Shown piece by piece: positions 1 to 5,717 of a stretch of 21,126 bases of DNA (positions are counted from its first letter, which is position 1; the number at the start of each line of letters is the position of its first letter). Location: assembly GCA_022717655.1 (NCBI GenBank), contig JAIIAN010000031.1, positions 1 through 21,126 on the forward strand, given 5' to 3'. The notes beneath the pieces were generated by a model that saw only the letters and a list, made by a program, of their open reading frames with translations, did no database searches and was not told the DNA's origin. This DNA is from Bacillota bacterium. Its GTDB lineage: Bacteria; Bacillota; Clostridia; Lachnospirales; Lachnospiraceae. Position numbers and translations under genes: made by a program.

Positions 1-255
1 GTCATATACCAGATAGTCATCGCTGACTCCGCAGAAACGGACACGGTTCTTTGCATAAATTCCTAAAGAATTATCCGGAAGTTTGGAAATGATTCCGGTT
101 CTAAGACCTAACAGGGCAGCACCGGATACCACATTTAATTCTGCTCCTCCGACCTGTTTCTGGAATGTCTCTCCACGCACAATTCGTTCATTATCCGGTG
201 GGGAAAGTCGAAGCAAAATTTCTCCGAGTGACAATAAATCAAAATCTTTTTTCAT
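1..255 (-). CDS. kdgK: 2-dehydro-3-deoxygluconokinase, PfkB family (5' part, cut by window edge)
   Basis: The first 85 codons of a gene that runs off the left edge. The product should phosphorylate 2-keto-3-deoxygluconate (KDG) to KDPG with ATP in the cytoplasm, feeding the aldolase encoded next door. Seen: an N-terminal LLSLGEILLRLSPP strand followed by the PfkB sugar-kinase signature QVGGAELNVVSGAALLG and GIISKLPDNSLG. The ATG is preceded by an AAAGGAG ribosome binding site at good spacing. It lies downstream of eda on the same strand, as expected for a KDG/uronate operon. An intrinsic-terminator-like hairpin ends only 23 nt before the start codon, so expression probably depends on read-through. 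The ATP-binding C-terminal half is outside the window, so a fructokinase-like specificity cannot be excluded from this part alone; the eda neighbour favours KDG. Confidence 0.85.
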   Translation of the reverse strand, partial: MKKDFDLLSLGEILLRLSPPDNERIVRGETFQKQVGGAELNVVSGAALLGLRTGIISKLPDNSLGIYAKNRVRFCGVSDDYLVYD

Positions 256-278
256 AATATCTGCTCCTTTCTTTGTAG

Positions 279-316
279 AAAAAAAAGGATGCAGACTTCT
301 CCACACCCTTTTTTTT
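279..316 (-). terminator. intrinsic terminator or attenuator between eda and kdgK
   Basis: On the minus strand a 9-bp stem, with three G-U pairs and a GAAG tetraloop (287..308), is preceded by an A-run and followed by eight Ts. The stem pairs well only in minus-strand RNA, because the plus-strand version has A-C mismatches. It ends 23 nt before the kdgK ATG, so it must act on transcripts coming from eda. It probably reduces kdgK expression relative to eda or acts as an attenuator. Confidence 0.7.
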
Positions 317-444
317 CTATCTAAATGTTCACCCATGGCAAAAGGGGTCATTTATAGCATGTTAGTTTCTATCTTTTATTTCTTAGCACTGCACCATCCA
401 CTAGCACAGTGTTAAAGTCTCCCTCATCCGCAAATCTGCGATTC

Positions 445-1083
445 TTATCCTCTTACTTCTTTTACGATTTCAACTGCTTCTTTTGTCATTGCTTCGATTT
501 TATCAAATTCACCAGCTTTAATCATATCACCTTTTACCATCCAGCTTCCGCCACATGCAAAGATTTTATCACAAGCTAAGTATTCTCTTACATTTTTCGG
601 ATTGATTCCGCCTGTCGGCATGATTTTGATTCCAACATAAGCTGCTGTCATTGCTTTAATTGTAGCAACTCCGCCAAACTGTTCTGCCGGGAAGAATTTT
701 AATACTTTTAATCCACGTTTTACACCCTGAGCTACTTCTGAAGGTGTTACGCATCCCGGTGTTACTGTGATACCTTTTTCAATACAGTAATCTACGATTT
801 CCGGGTCAAATCCTGGGCTTACGATGAATTTTGCGCCTGCTGCAACAGCACGGTCAACCTGTTCTGTTGTCAGAACAGTACCTGCTCCAACTAACATTTC
901 CGGATATTTTTCTGTCATGATACGAATGGATTCTTCTGCTGCATCCGTACGGAAAGTTACTTCTGCACATGGAAGTCCACCCTGGCAAAGTGCTTTTGCT
1001 AACGGTTCTGCATCCTTTACGTCATTTAATACTACTACTGGTACTACGCCAAATTTGGAAAGCTGTTCTAAAACTGCGTTCAT
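445..1083 (-). CDS. eda: KHG/KDPG aldolase (2-keto-3-deoxy-6-phosphogluconate aldolase)
   Basis: A 212-aa class I aldolase that splits KDPG into pyruvate and glyceraldehyde 3-phosphate (cytoplasmic, Entner-Doudoroff/uronate catabolism). Seen: a TIM-barrel sequence with the catalytic Glu in AEVTFRT (E41, R45), GAGTVLT (66-72), SPGFDP, TPGCVTPSE, the Schiff-base lysine K129 in KVLKFFPAEQFGG, and MPTGGI for phosphate binding. Length matches the family. The ATG follows a strong AAGGAGG site. It is divergent from the IclR-type regulator and upstream of kdgK, which together make a KDG-processing module. A consensus promoter lies about 95-120 bp upstream, and the leader carries operator-like half-sites, so repression by the neighbouring regulator is likely (inference). 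Confidence 0.95.
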   Translation of the reverse strand: MNAVLEQLSKFGVVPVVVLNDVKDAEPLAKALCQGGLPCAEVTFRTDAAEESIRIMTEKYPEMLVGAGTVLTTEQVDRAVAAGAKFIVSPGFDPEIVDYCIEKGITVTPGCVTPSEVAQGVKRGLKVLKFFPAEQFGGVATIKAMTAAYVGIKIMPTGGINPKNVREYLACDKIFACGGSWMVKGDMIKAGEFDKIEAMTKEAVEIVKEVRG

Positions 1084-1118
1084 AATATCCTCCTTGAATT
1101 TTAAAAATAAATTTTTTC

Positions 1119-1156
1119 GTTTCCATAAGTTTCATAATGTGGAACTGCGTTTCACA
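1119..1156. promoter_or_regulatory. candidate IclR/KdgR-type operator in the eda leader
   Basis: Half-sites GTTTCCA (1119-1125), GTTTCA (1129-1134), TGGAAC (1140-1145) and GTTTCA (1149-1154) form two overlapping near-perfect palindromes centred at 1137 and 1147, each with one mismatched pair. They are 10 bp apart, that is on the same DNA face. The KdgR operator of enterobacteria is also built on GAAAC/GTTTC half-sites (established knowledge). The sites lie about 14-50 nt downstream of the predicted eda transcription start, so binding would block elongation or open-complex escape. Confidence 0.55.
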
Positions 1157-1176
1157 ATACGATATCTTTACTTTGG

Positions 1177-1204
1177 ATTATACTACAGATATCTATATTG
1201 TCAA
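1177..1204 (-). promoter_or_regulatory. eda promoter (sigma-A consensus)
   Basis: Minus strand shows TTGACA (1199-1204), a 16-bp spacer and TATAAT (1177-1182): a full match to both consensus hexamers, with an AGATATCT palindrome in the spacer. Predicted start of RNA near 1170. Such a strong promoter would need a repressor, which fits the operator-like repeats just downstream. Confidence 0.75.
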
Positions 1205-1229
1205 GCCCCTTTCAAAAAAAATTTTCTGG

Positions 1230-1258
1230 TTGTAACACTTTGCTGAAAGTGTTACAAT
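1230..1258 (+). promoter_or_regulatory. iclR promoter filled by a perfect dyad
   Basis: Plus strand: TTGTAA (1230-1235), 17-bp spacer, TACAAT (1253-1258). A perfect inverted repeat with arms TTGTAACACTTT (1230-1241) and AAAGTGTTACAA (1246-1257), spaced by GCTG, exactly spans the -35, the spacer and most of the -10. This is the geometry of an autorepressor operator. The half-site differs from the GTTTCA elements in the eda leader, so a second regulator is possible. Confidence 0.55.
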
Positions 1259-1356
1259 AGCGCCAAAGTCTTATGAATCGAAATTCCCCTCAATCCTCAA
1301 ATCTAAGACCATCCTTAGCGTAATATCGTTACAGATAGAAAGGAAAATTATATCTT

Positions 1357-2109
1357 ATGGAATCAAAAAATCCTATTCAGGTTGCAGACCGTCTTTTTCT
1401 TGCCCTGGAAACCTTGTCTAAAATCGGACCTGTTTCACTGGCTGATTTAAGCCGTGAATTAAATTTAAATAAAAGCACCACGCACCGCCTGTTATCTTCC
1501 CTGATTTATATGGGCTATGCAAAACAGGATGCAGAAACTCAGAAATATGACCTGTCCTTAAAAGTACTCGCCTTATCAAACCGCCTGTTAGAACGTCTTG
1601 ATATTCTTGAAATTGTCCGACCTTATTTGAAATCACTCTCTCAGGAAACTGGGGAGACGGTTCACTTTGTACAGCTCGACGGTTCGGAAGCCGTTTATAT
1701 CTACAAAGAAGAATCCAGACAGAATTCTGTGCGGATGGTTTCTAAAGTCGGAAGTCGGATTCCGCTTTATTGTTCCGGTGTCGGAAAGGCAATGGCAGCA
1801 GGTATGGAAGAAGCCCAGATTCATTCTTTATGGGATGCCTGCACCCACAAAAAACTGACTCCGCATACCATTACTGATTATGATACCTTTTTAAAAGAGG
1901 TAGAAGAAGCCAGAAAAAATGGATATGCCCTTGATAACGAAGAAAATGAACTCGGCGTGCGCTGTATTGCTGTCGGTCTTACTGACTATAAAGGCCGTTC
2001 CCGCTATGCGTTTTCTATCTCTGCCCCAGTCACTCGAATGACCGATGAACGGATTCAGGAAATCGTTCCGCTTGTGCTTCAAGTCAAAAAAGAAATTGAA
2101 TGCAGATAA
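1357..2109 (+). CDS. IclR-family transcriptional regulator (KdgR-like)
   Basis: A 250-aa DNA-binding regulator. Seen: an N-terminal winged helix-turn-helix (about residues 10-65, with VSLADLSRELNLNKSTTHRLLSSL-type recognition helix) and a C-terminal IclR effector domain (about 80-248), including GSRIPLYCSGVGKAM and the family signature NEELGVRCIAVG-like stretch near 190. The start follows an AGAAAGGA site with a rather long 12-nt gap. Divergence from eda-kdgK suggests it senses KDG or a related uronate catabolite and controls that operon (inference from context and from KdgR homologues). Its own promoter overlaps a perfect dyad, consistent with autoregulation. IclR proteins sense many ligands, so the effector is not proven. 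Confidence 0.9.
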   Translation: MESKNPIQVADRLFLALETLSKIGPVSLADLSRELNLNKSTTHRLLSSLIYMGYAKQDAETQKYDLSLKVLALSNRLLERLDILEIVRPYLKSLSQETGETVHFVQLDGSEAVYIYKEESRQNSVRMVSKVGSRIPLYCSGVGKAMAAGMEEAQIHSLWDACTHKKLTPHTITDYDTFLKEVEEARKNGYALDNEENELGVRCIAVGLTDYKGRSRYAFSISAPVTRMTDERIQEIVPLVLQVKKEIECR

Positions 2110-2164
2110 GCCTTTCCCAACTTCAAGTGTGCAGAGCACTAAGCAGTGGATAAGTCAAAACAAA

Positions 2165-2210
2165 ACTAAAAAATCCCCTCTACAAGAATTTGCTCCTGTA
2201 GAAGGGATTT
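2165..2210 (-). terminator. terminator after sigE (possibly bidirectional)
   Basis: 14-bp arms at 2171-2184 and 2197-2210 with a 12-nt loop. One position is a C-A mismatch on the plus strand but a G-U pair on the minus strand, and only the minus strand has an uninterrupted U-run. It therefore primarily ends the spoIIGA-sigE transcript. It may also help end the converging iclR transcript, which stops at 2109. Confidence 0.8.
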
Positions 2211-2222
2211 CTTAAATTCTAA

Positions 2223-2948
2223 TTATTCATATCGTACCATTTCTTTTTTCAGCCGTTTCATAATCCGTTTTTCCAGTCTTGAAATATAGGACTGTGAAAT
2301 TCCAAGCAAATCTGCCACTTCTTTCTGCGTTTTTTCTTTTCCTTCCGGCATATTAATGCCAAACCGCAGACAGATAATGGTCTGTTCCCGTTTGCTTAAC
2401 TTGCTGATTGCCTTTCCAAGCAGACTGCGCTCTACTTCACTTTCGATTCCACGGTAAATCACATCTTCGTCTGTTCCCAAAATATCGGATAAGAGCAGTT
2501 CATTTCCATCCCAGTCTACATTTAACGGCTCGTCGATAGAAACTTCGAGTTTCGTTTTGCTGTTTCTTCTTAAATACATCAAAATTTCATTTTCAATGCA
2601 TCTGGAAGCATAAGTCGCAAGTTTGATTTTTTTCTCAGATTTAAAGGTATTAATCGCCTTAATCAGTCCAATCGTTCCGATGGAAATCAAATCTTCTGCT
2701 CCCACTCCGGTATTGTCAAATTTTTTTGCAATATAAACCACAAGACGCAGATTATGTTCAATCAGACTTGCTTTTGCCTCCTCAAACTCATCGGTCTGCA
2801 GTTTCTCTATCATTAAAGATTCTGTCTGTATATCAAGAGGAGCCGGCAGTACATCTGCCCCGCCAATGTAGTGAATTTCTTCTCCTCTTCGCAAAATCAT
2901 TCCTGAAAAAACAGGGAACTGAACTCTTCTTACAACTGCTGCTTCCAT
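2223..2948 (-). CDS. sigE: RNA polymerase sporulation sigma factor E precursor (pro-sigma-E)
   Basis: About 241 aa, the mother-cell sigma factor made as an inactive precursor and trimmed at its N terminus. Seen: a pro-sequence of roughly 25 residues, then the conserved YIGG stretch near residue 28, region 2 (LIEHNLRLVVYIAKKF, EDLISIGTIGLIKA, IKLATYASRCIENEI), the linker EPLNVDWDGNELLLSD diagnostic of sigma-E, and region 4 with TQKEVADLLGISQSYISRLE. Two adjacent starts exist: GTG at 2951 and ATG at 2948. ATG sits 8 nt from GGAGG and is preferred. It follows spoIIGA by 12 nt, so it is translated from the spoIIG transcript and processed by SpoIIGA. A strong hairpin terminator follows. No sigG follows, unlike the Bacillus order. 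Confidence 0.95.
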   Translation of the reverse strand: MEAAVVRRVQFPVFSGMILRRGEEIHYIGGADVLPAPLDIQTESLMIEKLQTDEFEEAKASLIEHNLRLVVYIAKKFDNTGVGAEDLISIGTIGLIKAINTFKSEKKIKLATYASRCIENEILMYLRRNSKTKLEVSIDEPLNVDWDGNELLLSDILGTDEDVIYRGIESEVERSLLGKAISKLSKREQTIICLRFGINMPEGKEKTQKEVADLLGISQSYISRLEKRIMKRLKKEMVRYE

Positions 2949-2960
2949 CACAAGCGCCTC

Positions 2961-3824
2961 CTAACTGTCAAAAACATCTGGATTTATAATCATCTGAAAG
3001 GTTTTATTGACCGACATGTCCTGCTTTACAAGCGCTAAAACCGGTTTTTTTACAGCTGCCCGCCGTTCTCCTCTCTCCACAGACATTTCATCTGCAGTTA
3101 CAGCGAGCATGCTTCCTCTCTTTGTTCCTACACTTAAGAAACAGATAATGTGCGGTTCAAAACAGATGAGACTGTCCGTCAGACTATCCGACGGACTCTT
3201 TGTCTGCATCATAAGAGCATCAAACGCTTTTTTCTGCGGTTCACTTAAAAGACCGGTAAATGCCTGATATTCAATCACGCAGACCGGCTTTTTTTTAATG
3301 GAATCCCAAAGCCGGTTTCCTGTGTCATACAGACCTTTCACTTTTATTTGTCTTTCTCCTGCCCGAATTTGAATCCGGCAAAGAGTATTCCTTTTTCCAT
3401 TTAAGTATTTTAAGAGTCTGATACTGATGACAAGCATCCAGTAAGTGGCTGACGATAACGCCAGAAATGTGATGATTCCTTTTGCTGCAATATTGGGAAG
3501 TGCCAGAAAGATTCCTCCAGCTAGAGCAGAACATCCATAAAAGCCAAGAAGTTCCATCCAAAACGTATTCTTATTTTTTGCTCCACATCCCACTCCAACC
3601 ATAAGCGGTGCTAAAATCCCAAAGGAAATCAAACCTCTTATCTTCCATAAAGGAAACGGCAAAAAAAGAATCGCACAGCTTCCAACTGCTCCCAATACCG
3701 CTCCTGCAAGTGAACGAAGCGGGTTGGCAGTCCCCAGAATCATACGGTTCACTATCTGCAGGATGAAAAAATCCATTACCAGATTGACTACGAAAAACAC
3801 ATCCATGTAAAATTCGTAGTACAC
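2961..3824 (-). CDS. spoIIGA: sigma-E processing peptidase SpoIIGA
   Basis: A 287-aa septal-membrane aspartic protease that cleaves the pro-sequence of sigma-E. Seen: an N-terminal half with about five hydrophobic segments (roughly residues 8-28, 40-58, 63-80, 88-108, 115-138) and a soluble C-terminal half with the catalytic DTGN motif at D167 (LYDTGNRLWD). The start is GTG at 3824, giving MYYEFYMDVFFVVN, which matches the usual N terminus of the family. The only SD-like sequence is AGGGGGG at 3831-3838, and it lies inside the left arm of a 34-bp-arm palindrome that ends 3 nt before the GTG. Cotranscribed with sigE. Predicted activation is by Spo0A through the upstream 0A boxes. In B. subtilis, activity further requires the forespore protein SpoIIR, which is not in the window. 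Confidence 0.93.
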   Translation of the reverse strand: MYYEFYMDVFFVVNLVMDFFILQIVNRMILGTANPLRSLAGAVLGAVGSCAILFLPFPLWKIRGLISFGILAPLMVGVGCGAKNKNTFWMELLGFYGCSALAGGIFLALPNIAAKGIITFLALSSATYWMLVISIRLLKYLNGKRNTLCRIQIRAGERQIKVKGLYDTGNRLWDSIKKKPVCVIEYQAFTGLLSEPQKKAFDALMMQTKSPSDSLTDSLICFEPHIICFLSVGTKRGSMLAVTADEMSVERGERRAAVKKPVLALVKQDMSVNKTFQMIINPDVFDS

Positions 3825-3827
3825 AAA

Positions 3828-3903
3828 ACACCCCCCTAGACCTTATAATGAACATTACTTATCTGGAACTAAGTAATGTTCATTATAAGGCCTAGGGGGG
3901 TGT
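3828..3903. repeat. 34-bp-arm near-perfect palindrome enclosing the spoIIGA RBS and promoter -10
   Basis: Arms 3828-3861 and 3870-3903 with an 8-nt centre; 33 of 34 pairs match on DNA. The single mismatch (A3840/C3891) becomes a G-U pair in spoIIGA-sense RNA, so that RNA can pair throughout. There is no U-run, so it is not a standard terminator. The left arm holds the G-run thought to be the spoIIGA ribosome binding site. The right arm holds the TATAAT of the spoIIG promoter. Confidence 0.95.
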
Positions 3904-3915
3904 GAATTCTGTCAA
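3882..3915 (-). promoter_or_regulatory. spoIIG-type promoter with 22-bp spacer
   Basis: Minus strand TTGACA (3910-3915) and TATAAT (3882-3887) are separated by 22 bp rather than 17. The B. subtilis spoIIG promoter is known for the same near-consensus hexamers with a 22-bp spacer and dependence on Spo0A~P with sigma-A. Predicted start is near 3875, inside the right arm of the palindrome. Two tandem 0A boxes lie at about -77 to -93, comparable to the distal 0A site of B. subtilis spoIIG. Confidence 0.8.
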
Positions 3916-3951
3916 AATCACAAGGCTCTTCCCAAAAATTTTTCGCTGAAA

Positions 3952-3968
3952 TTCGACAATTTTCGACA
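3952..3968 (-). promoter_or_regulatory. tandem Spo0A boxes upstream of spoIIGA
   Basis: Two perfect TGTCGAA boxes on the minus strand at 3952-3958 and 3962-3968, exactly 10 bp apart and so on one DNA face, upstream of the 22-bp-spaced promoter. TGTCGAA is the established 0A-box core. Activation of spoIIG by phosphorylated Spo0A is the expected role. Confidence 0.75.
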
Positions 3969-3995
3969 TTAAAAGACAGTTTTATGTCACCCTGT

Positions 3996-4055
3996 TTATG
4001 TAAACTATTTGACCCAGAACTTTATGATTTTTCTTTTATTTTCAGGTTTACATAA
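3996..4055. repeat. separated inverted repeat between the two Spo0A-box groups
   Basis: A perfect 10-bp inverted repeat, TTATGTAAAC (3996-4005) and GTTTACATAA (4046-4055), with a 40-bp spacer, about midway between spoIIGA and aroE. It may be a pair of half-sites for a looping regulator. No known regulator was recognised from the motif. Confidence 0.4.
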
Positions 4056-4078
4056 TTTCTATCACAATTTGTTTTATT

Positions 4079-4136
4079 TTCGACATTTTTGTCGAATTTT
4101 GTCAAAAAACTTAACTTTCTCTCTTATCTTGTCGAA
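4079..4136. promoter_or_regulatory. Spo0A-box cluster on the aroE side
   Basis: Perfect TTCGACA at 4079-4085 (box on minus), TGTCGAA at 4090-4096 and 4130-4136 (plus), and a one-mismatch TGTCAAA at 4100-4106. Spacings of 10-11 bp between the first elements put them on one helix face. The 4130 box ends 13 bp before the aroE -35. This group could act on aroE, on spoIIGA from a distance, or on both. Confidence 0.6.
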
Positions 4137-4149
4137 TTTTCTTTTCTAC

Positions 4150-4178
4150 TTGACACTCTATTTTTTTCCTTTTAAACT
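4150..4178 (+). promoter_or_regulatory. candidate aroE promoter
   Basis: TTGACA (4150-4155), 17-bp spacer, TAAACT (4173-4178). The predicted RNA start is about 20 nt before the aroE ATG. The -35 is a full match and the -10 matches four of six positions. A Spo0A box lies immediately upstream. Confidence 0.6.
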
Positions 4179-4207
4179 TTAATGTAACAAAACGAAAGCG
4201 AGGTTTT

Positions 4208-5080
4208 ATGATTATGATACCAATTACAGGACATACAAAGCTTACCTGCCTTCTTGGAAGTCCGGTGGCTCACAGCATCTCTCCTATGATGCATAACACC
4301 AGTTTCTCAGCACTCGGTCTTGATTATGTCTATCTTTGTTTTGACGTCAACGAACAGACGCTTGGAGATACCGTCAAAGCTTTAAAAACAATGGACGTCA
4401 AGGGATTTAACCTGACCATGCCAAATAAAACAAAGATTCTAGAATATCTTGACGAACTTTCTCCTGCTGCAAAGTGTATCGGAGCCGTCAACACCGTAGA
4501 AAATAAAAACGGAAAATTAATCGGACACAATACCGACGGCATCGGTTTTATGCGCTCCGTCAAAGAGCACGGCATTGATGTAACCAAAAAAACAATTACG
4601 CTTATGGGAATTGGCGGTGCTGCTACTGCAATCTGCGCTCAGGCTGCACTTGACGATGTGGGAGAAATCCATATCTTCGCCCGCTCAACAAGCCGTTATC
4701 TTCCACGTATCCGTGAAGTGATTCAAAAACTTTCTTCACTTAGTTCCTGCAAAATTTCTATTTTTGATAATGACGATAAAGCTGCTTTAAAAGACAGCCT
4801 GGAACAAAGCACGCTTTTTGTAAATGCCACTTCTGTCGGAATGGCTCCAAATACAGATACCTGCATCTTAGAGGACGGTTCTCTTTTAAGAAAGGACCTT
4901 GCCGTCGCAGATATTATCTACAATCCATGGGAAACCAAACTGCTTAAAATGGCAAAAGATAAAGGCTGTACCGCTTTCAATGGCTATTCCATGCTTTTGT
5001 ATCAAGGTGCAGAAGCATTTAAAATCTGGACCGGGCAAGAAATGCCTGTTGAATTAGTTAGAGAAACACTCGGAAAATAA
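4208..5080 (+). CDS. aroE: shikimate dehydrogenase, possibly YdiB-type shikimate/quinate dehydrogenase
   Basis: A 290-aa cytoplasmic oxidoreductase that interconverts 3-dehydroshikimate and shikimate (aromatic amino acid pathway). Seen: substrate-binding GSPVAHSISPMMHN (S23, S25), catalytic K74 in NLTMPNK and D110 in GHNTDG, dinucleotide-binding GIGGAA (134-139), NATSVGM, and YQGAEAFKIWTG near the C terminus. The MPNK form, the ELSPAAK-GAVNT stretch and the absence of a typical NRT after the Rossmann strand (FARSTSRY instead) resemble the E. coli YdiB branch, so dual NAD(P) or quinate use is possible. GAGG lies 4 nt before the ATG at 4208 and 10 nt before an in-frame ATG at 4214, so either may be used. 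No other aro gene is nearby. The shared upstream region is full of Spo0A boxes. Confidence 0.92.
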   Translation: MIMIPITGHTKLTCLLGSPVAHSISPMMHNTSFSALGLDYVYLCFDVNEQTLGDTVKALKTMDVKGFNLTMPNKTKILEYLDELSPAAKCIGAVNTVENKNGKLIGHNTDGIGFMRSVKEHGIDVTKKTITLMGIGGAATAICAQAALDDVGEIHIFARSTSRYLPRIREVIQKLSSLSSCKISIFDNDDKAALKDSLEQSTLFVNATSVGMAPNTDTCILEDGSLLRKDLAVADIIYNPWETKLLKMAKDKGCTAFNGYSMLLYQGAEAFKIWTGQEMPVELVRETLGK

Positions 5081-5149
5081 TAATCATCTCTTCAAAAATG
5101 ATGTTCTCTTGAAAAATTTTTAATTTTTGAATATCGGTGGCTTTTATTT
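5081..5149. other. AT-rich convergent gap between aroE and moaC
   Basis: Contains a 9-bp inverted repeat TTCAAAAAT (5091-5099) and ATTTTTGAA (5123-5131) and runs of A/T, but no GC-rich stem. At best it is a weak bidirectional terminator. The lack of a strong stop means moaC transcripts could run antisense through aroE toward spoIIGA. Confidence 0.35.
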
Positions 5150-5635
5150 TTAATTTTCTTCAAAGTAAAAGTCACCGCTTTTTCCGCCTTTTTTCTCTAC
5201 CAGGTGAATGTCTGTCATCACCATTCGTTTATCAATCGCTTTACACATATCATAAATCGTAAGCAGAGCAACATTGACTCCGGTCAGTGCTTCCATCTCG
5301 ACACCGGTTTTTCCTTCTACCTTTACCATACATAAGGCTTTAATCGTAAGATTTTCTTCTTCGATTTCAAAATCTATCCTGCATTTACTGATTGGAAGTA
5401 CATGGCACATCGGAATCAAAGAAGAAGTCTGTTTTACTGCCATAATTCCGGCTACGCGGGCTACCCCAAGCACATCCCCTTTTTTGACCGTATGATGCAG
5501 AACTGCATCCATCACTTCACGATTTATCTGAATCTTTCCTTCTGCTAACGCCGTACGGCTTGTCGGATTCTTTGCTGAAACATCCACCATCACTGCATTT
5601 CCCTGTTCATCAAAATGTGTAAACTTCGTTTCCAT
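5150..5635 (-). CDS. moaC: cyclic pyranopterin monophosphate synthase MoaC
   Basis: A 161-aa enzyme of molybdopterin synthesis that, after MoaA, rearranges the GTP-derived intermediate to cPMP. Seen: FTHFDEQGNAVMVDVSAK at the N terminus, K52 in KKGDVLGVARVAGIMAVKQT, IPMCHVLPIS, GKTGVEMEALTGVNVALLTIYDMCKAIDK with the catalytic D129 and K132, and GGKSGDF. It matches the family in length and motif order. The usual CHPL is CHVL here. No other moa, mog or mob gene is in the window. The start follows AAAGGAG at a longish 12-nt gap. The ftsZ terminator ends only 24 nt upstream, leaving no room for a separate promoter. Confidence 0.95.
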   Translation of the reverse strand: METKFTHFDEQGNAVMVDVSAKNPTSRTALAEGKIQINREVMDAVLHHTVKKGDVLGVARVAGIMAVKQTSSLIPMCHVLPISKCRIDFEIEEENLTIKALCMVKVEGKTGVEMEALTGVNVALLTIYDMCKAIDKRMVMTDIHLVEKKGGKSGDFYFEEN

Positions 5636-5659
5636 AATTTTTCTTTTCTCCTTTGGTTT

Positions 5660-5695
5660 AAAAAAGGCGGTCCAGAACTCATCTGAACCGCCTTT
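5660..5695 (-). terminator. ftsZ terminator, also the leader of moaC
   Basis: Stem of 11 pairs (5666-5676 with 5682-5692, one G-U on the minus strand) and a 5-nt loop. It is followed on the minus strand by six Us. A strong intrinsic terminator for the ftsZ transcript. It sits so close to the moaC RBS that it probably also sets the level of moaC read-through. Confidence 0.88.
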
Positions 5696-5717
5696 ATCTT
5701 TCGTAGTGTATATCGTA

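Noticed and set aside
83..415. 110-codon plus-strand frame over kdgK and the following gap
   Set aside because: It is antisense to the PfkB signature of kdgK and crosses a terminator; no RBS or family motif.
1230..1257. CcpA cre site within the iclR promoter dyad
   Set aside because: TGAAAGTGTTACAA resembles a cre box but misses the central CG and the terminal CA of the consensus.
3828..3903. Palindrome as a transposon relic, MITE or rho-independent terminator
   Set aside because: No flanking target duplication or transposase, no U-run, and its arms coincide with functional elements (RBS and -10).
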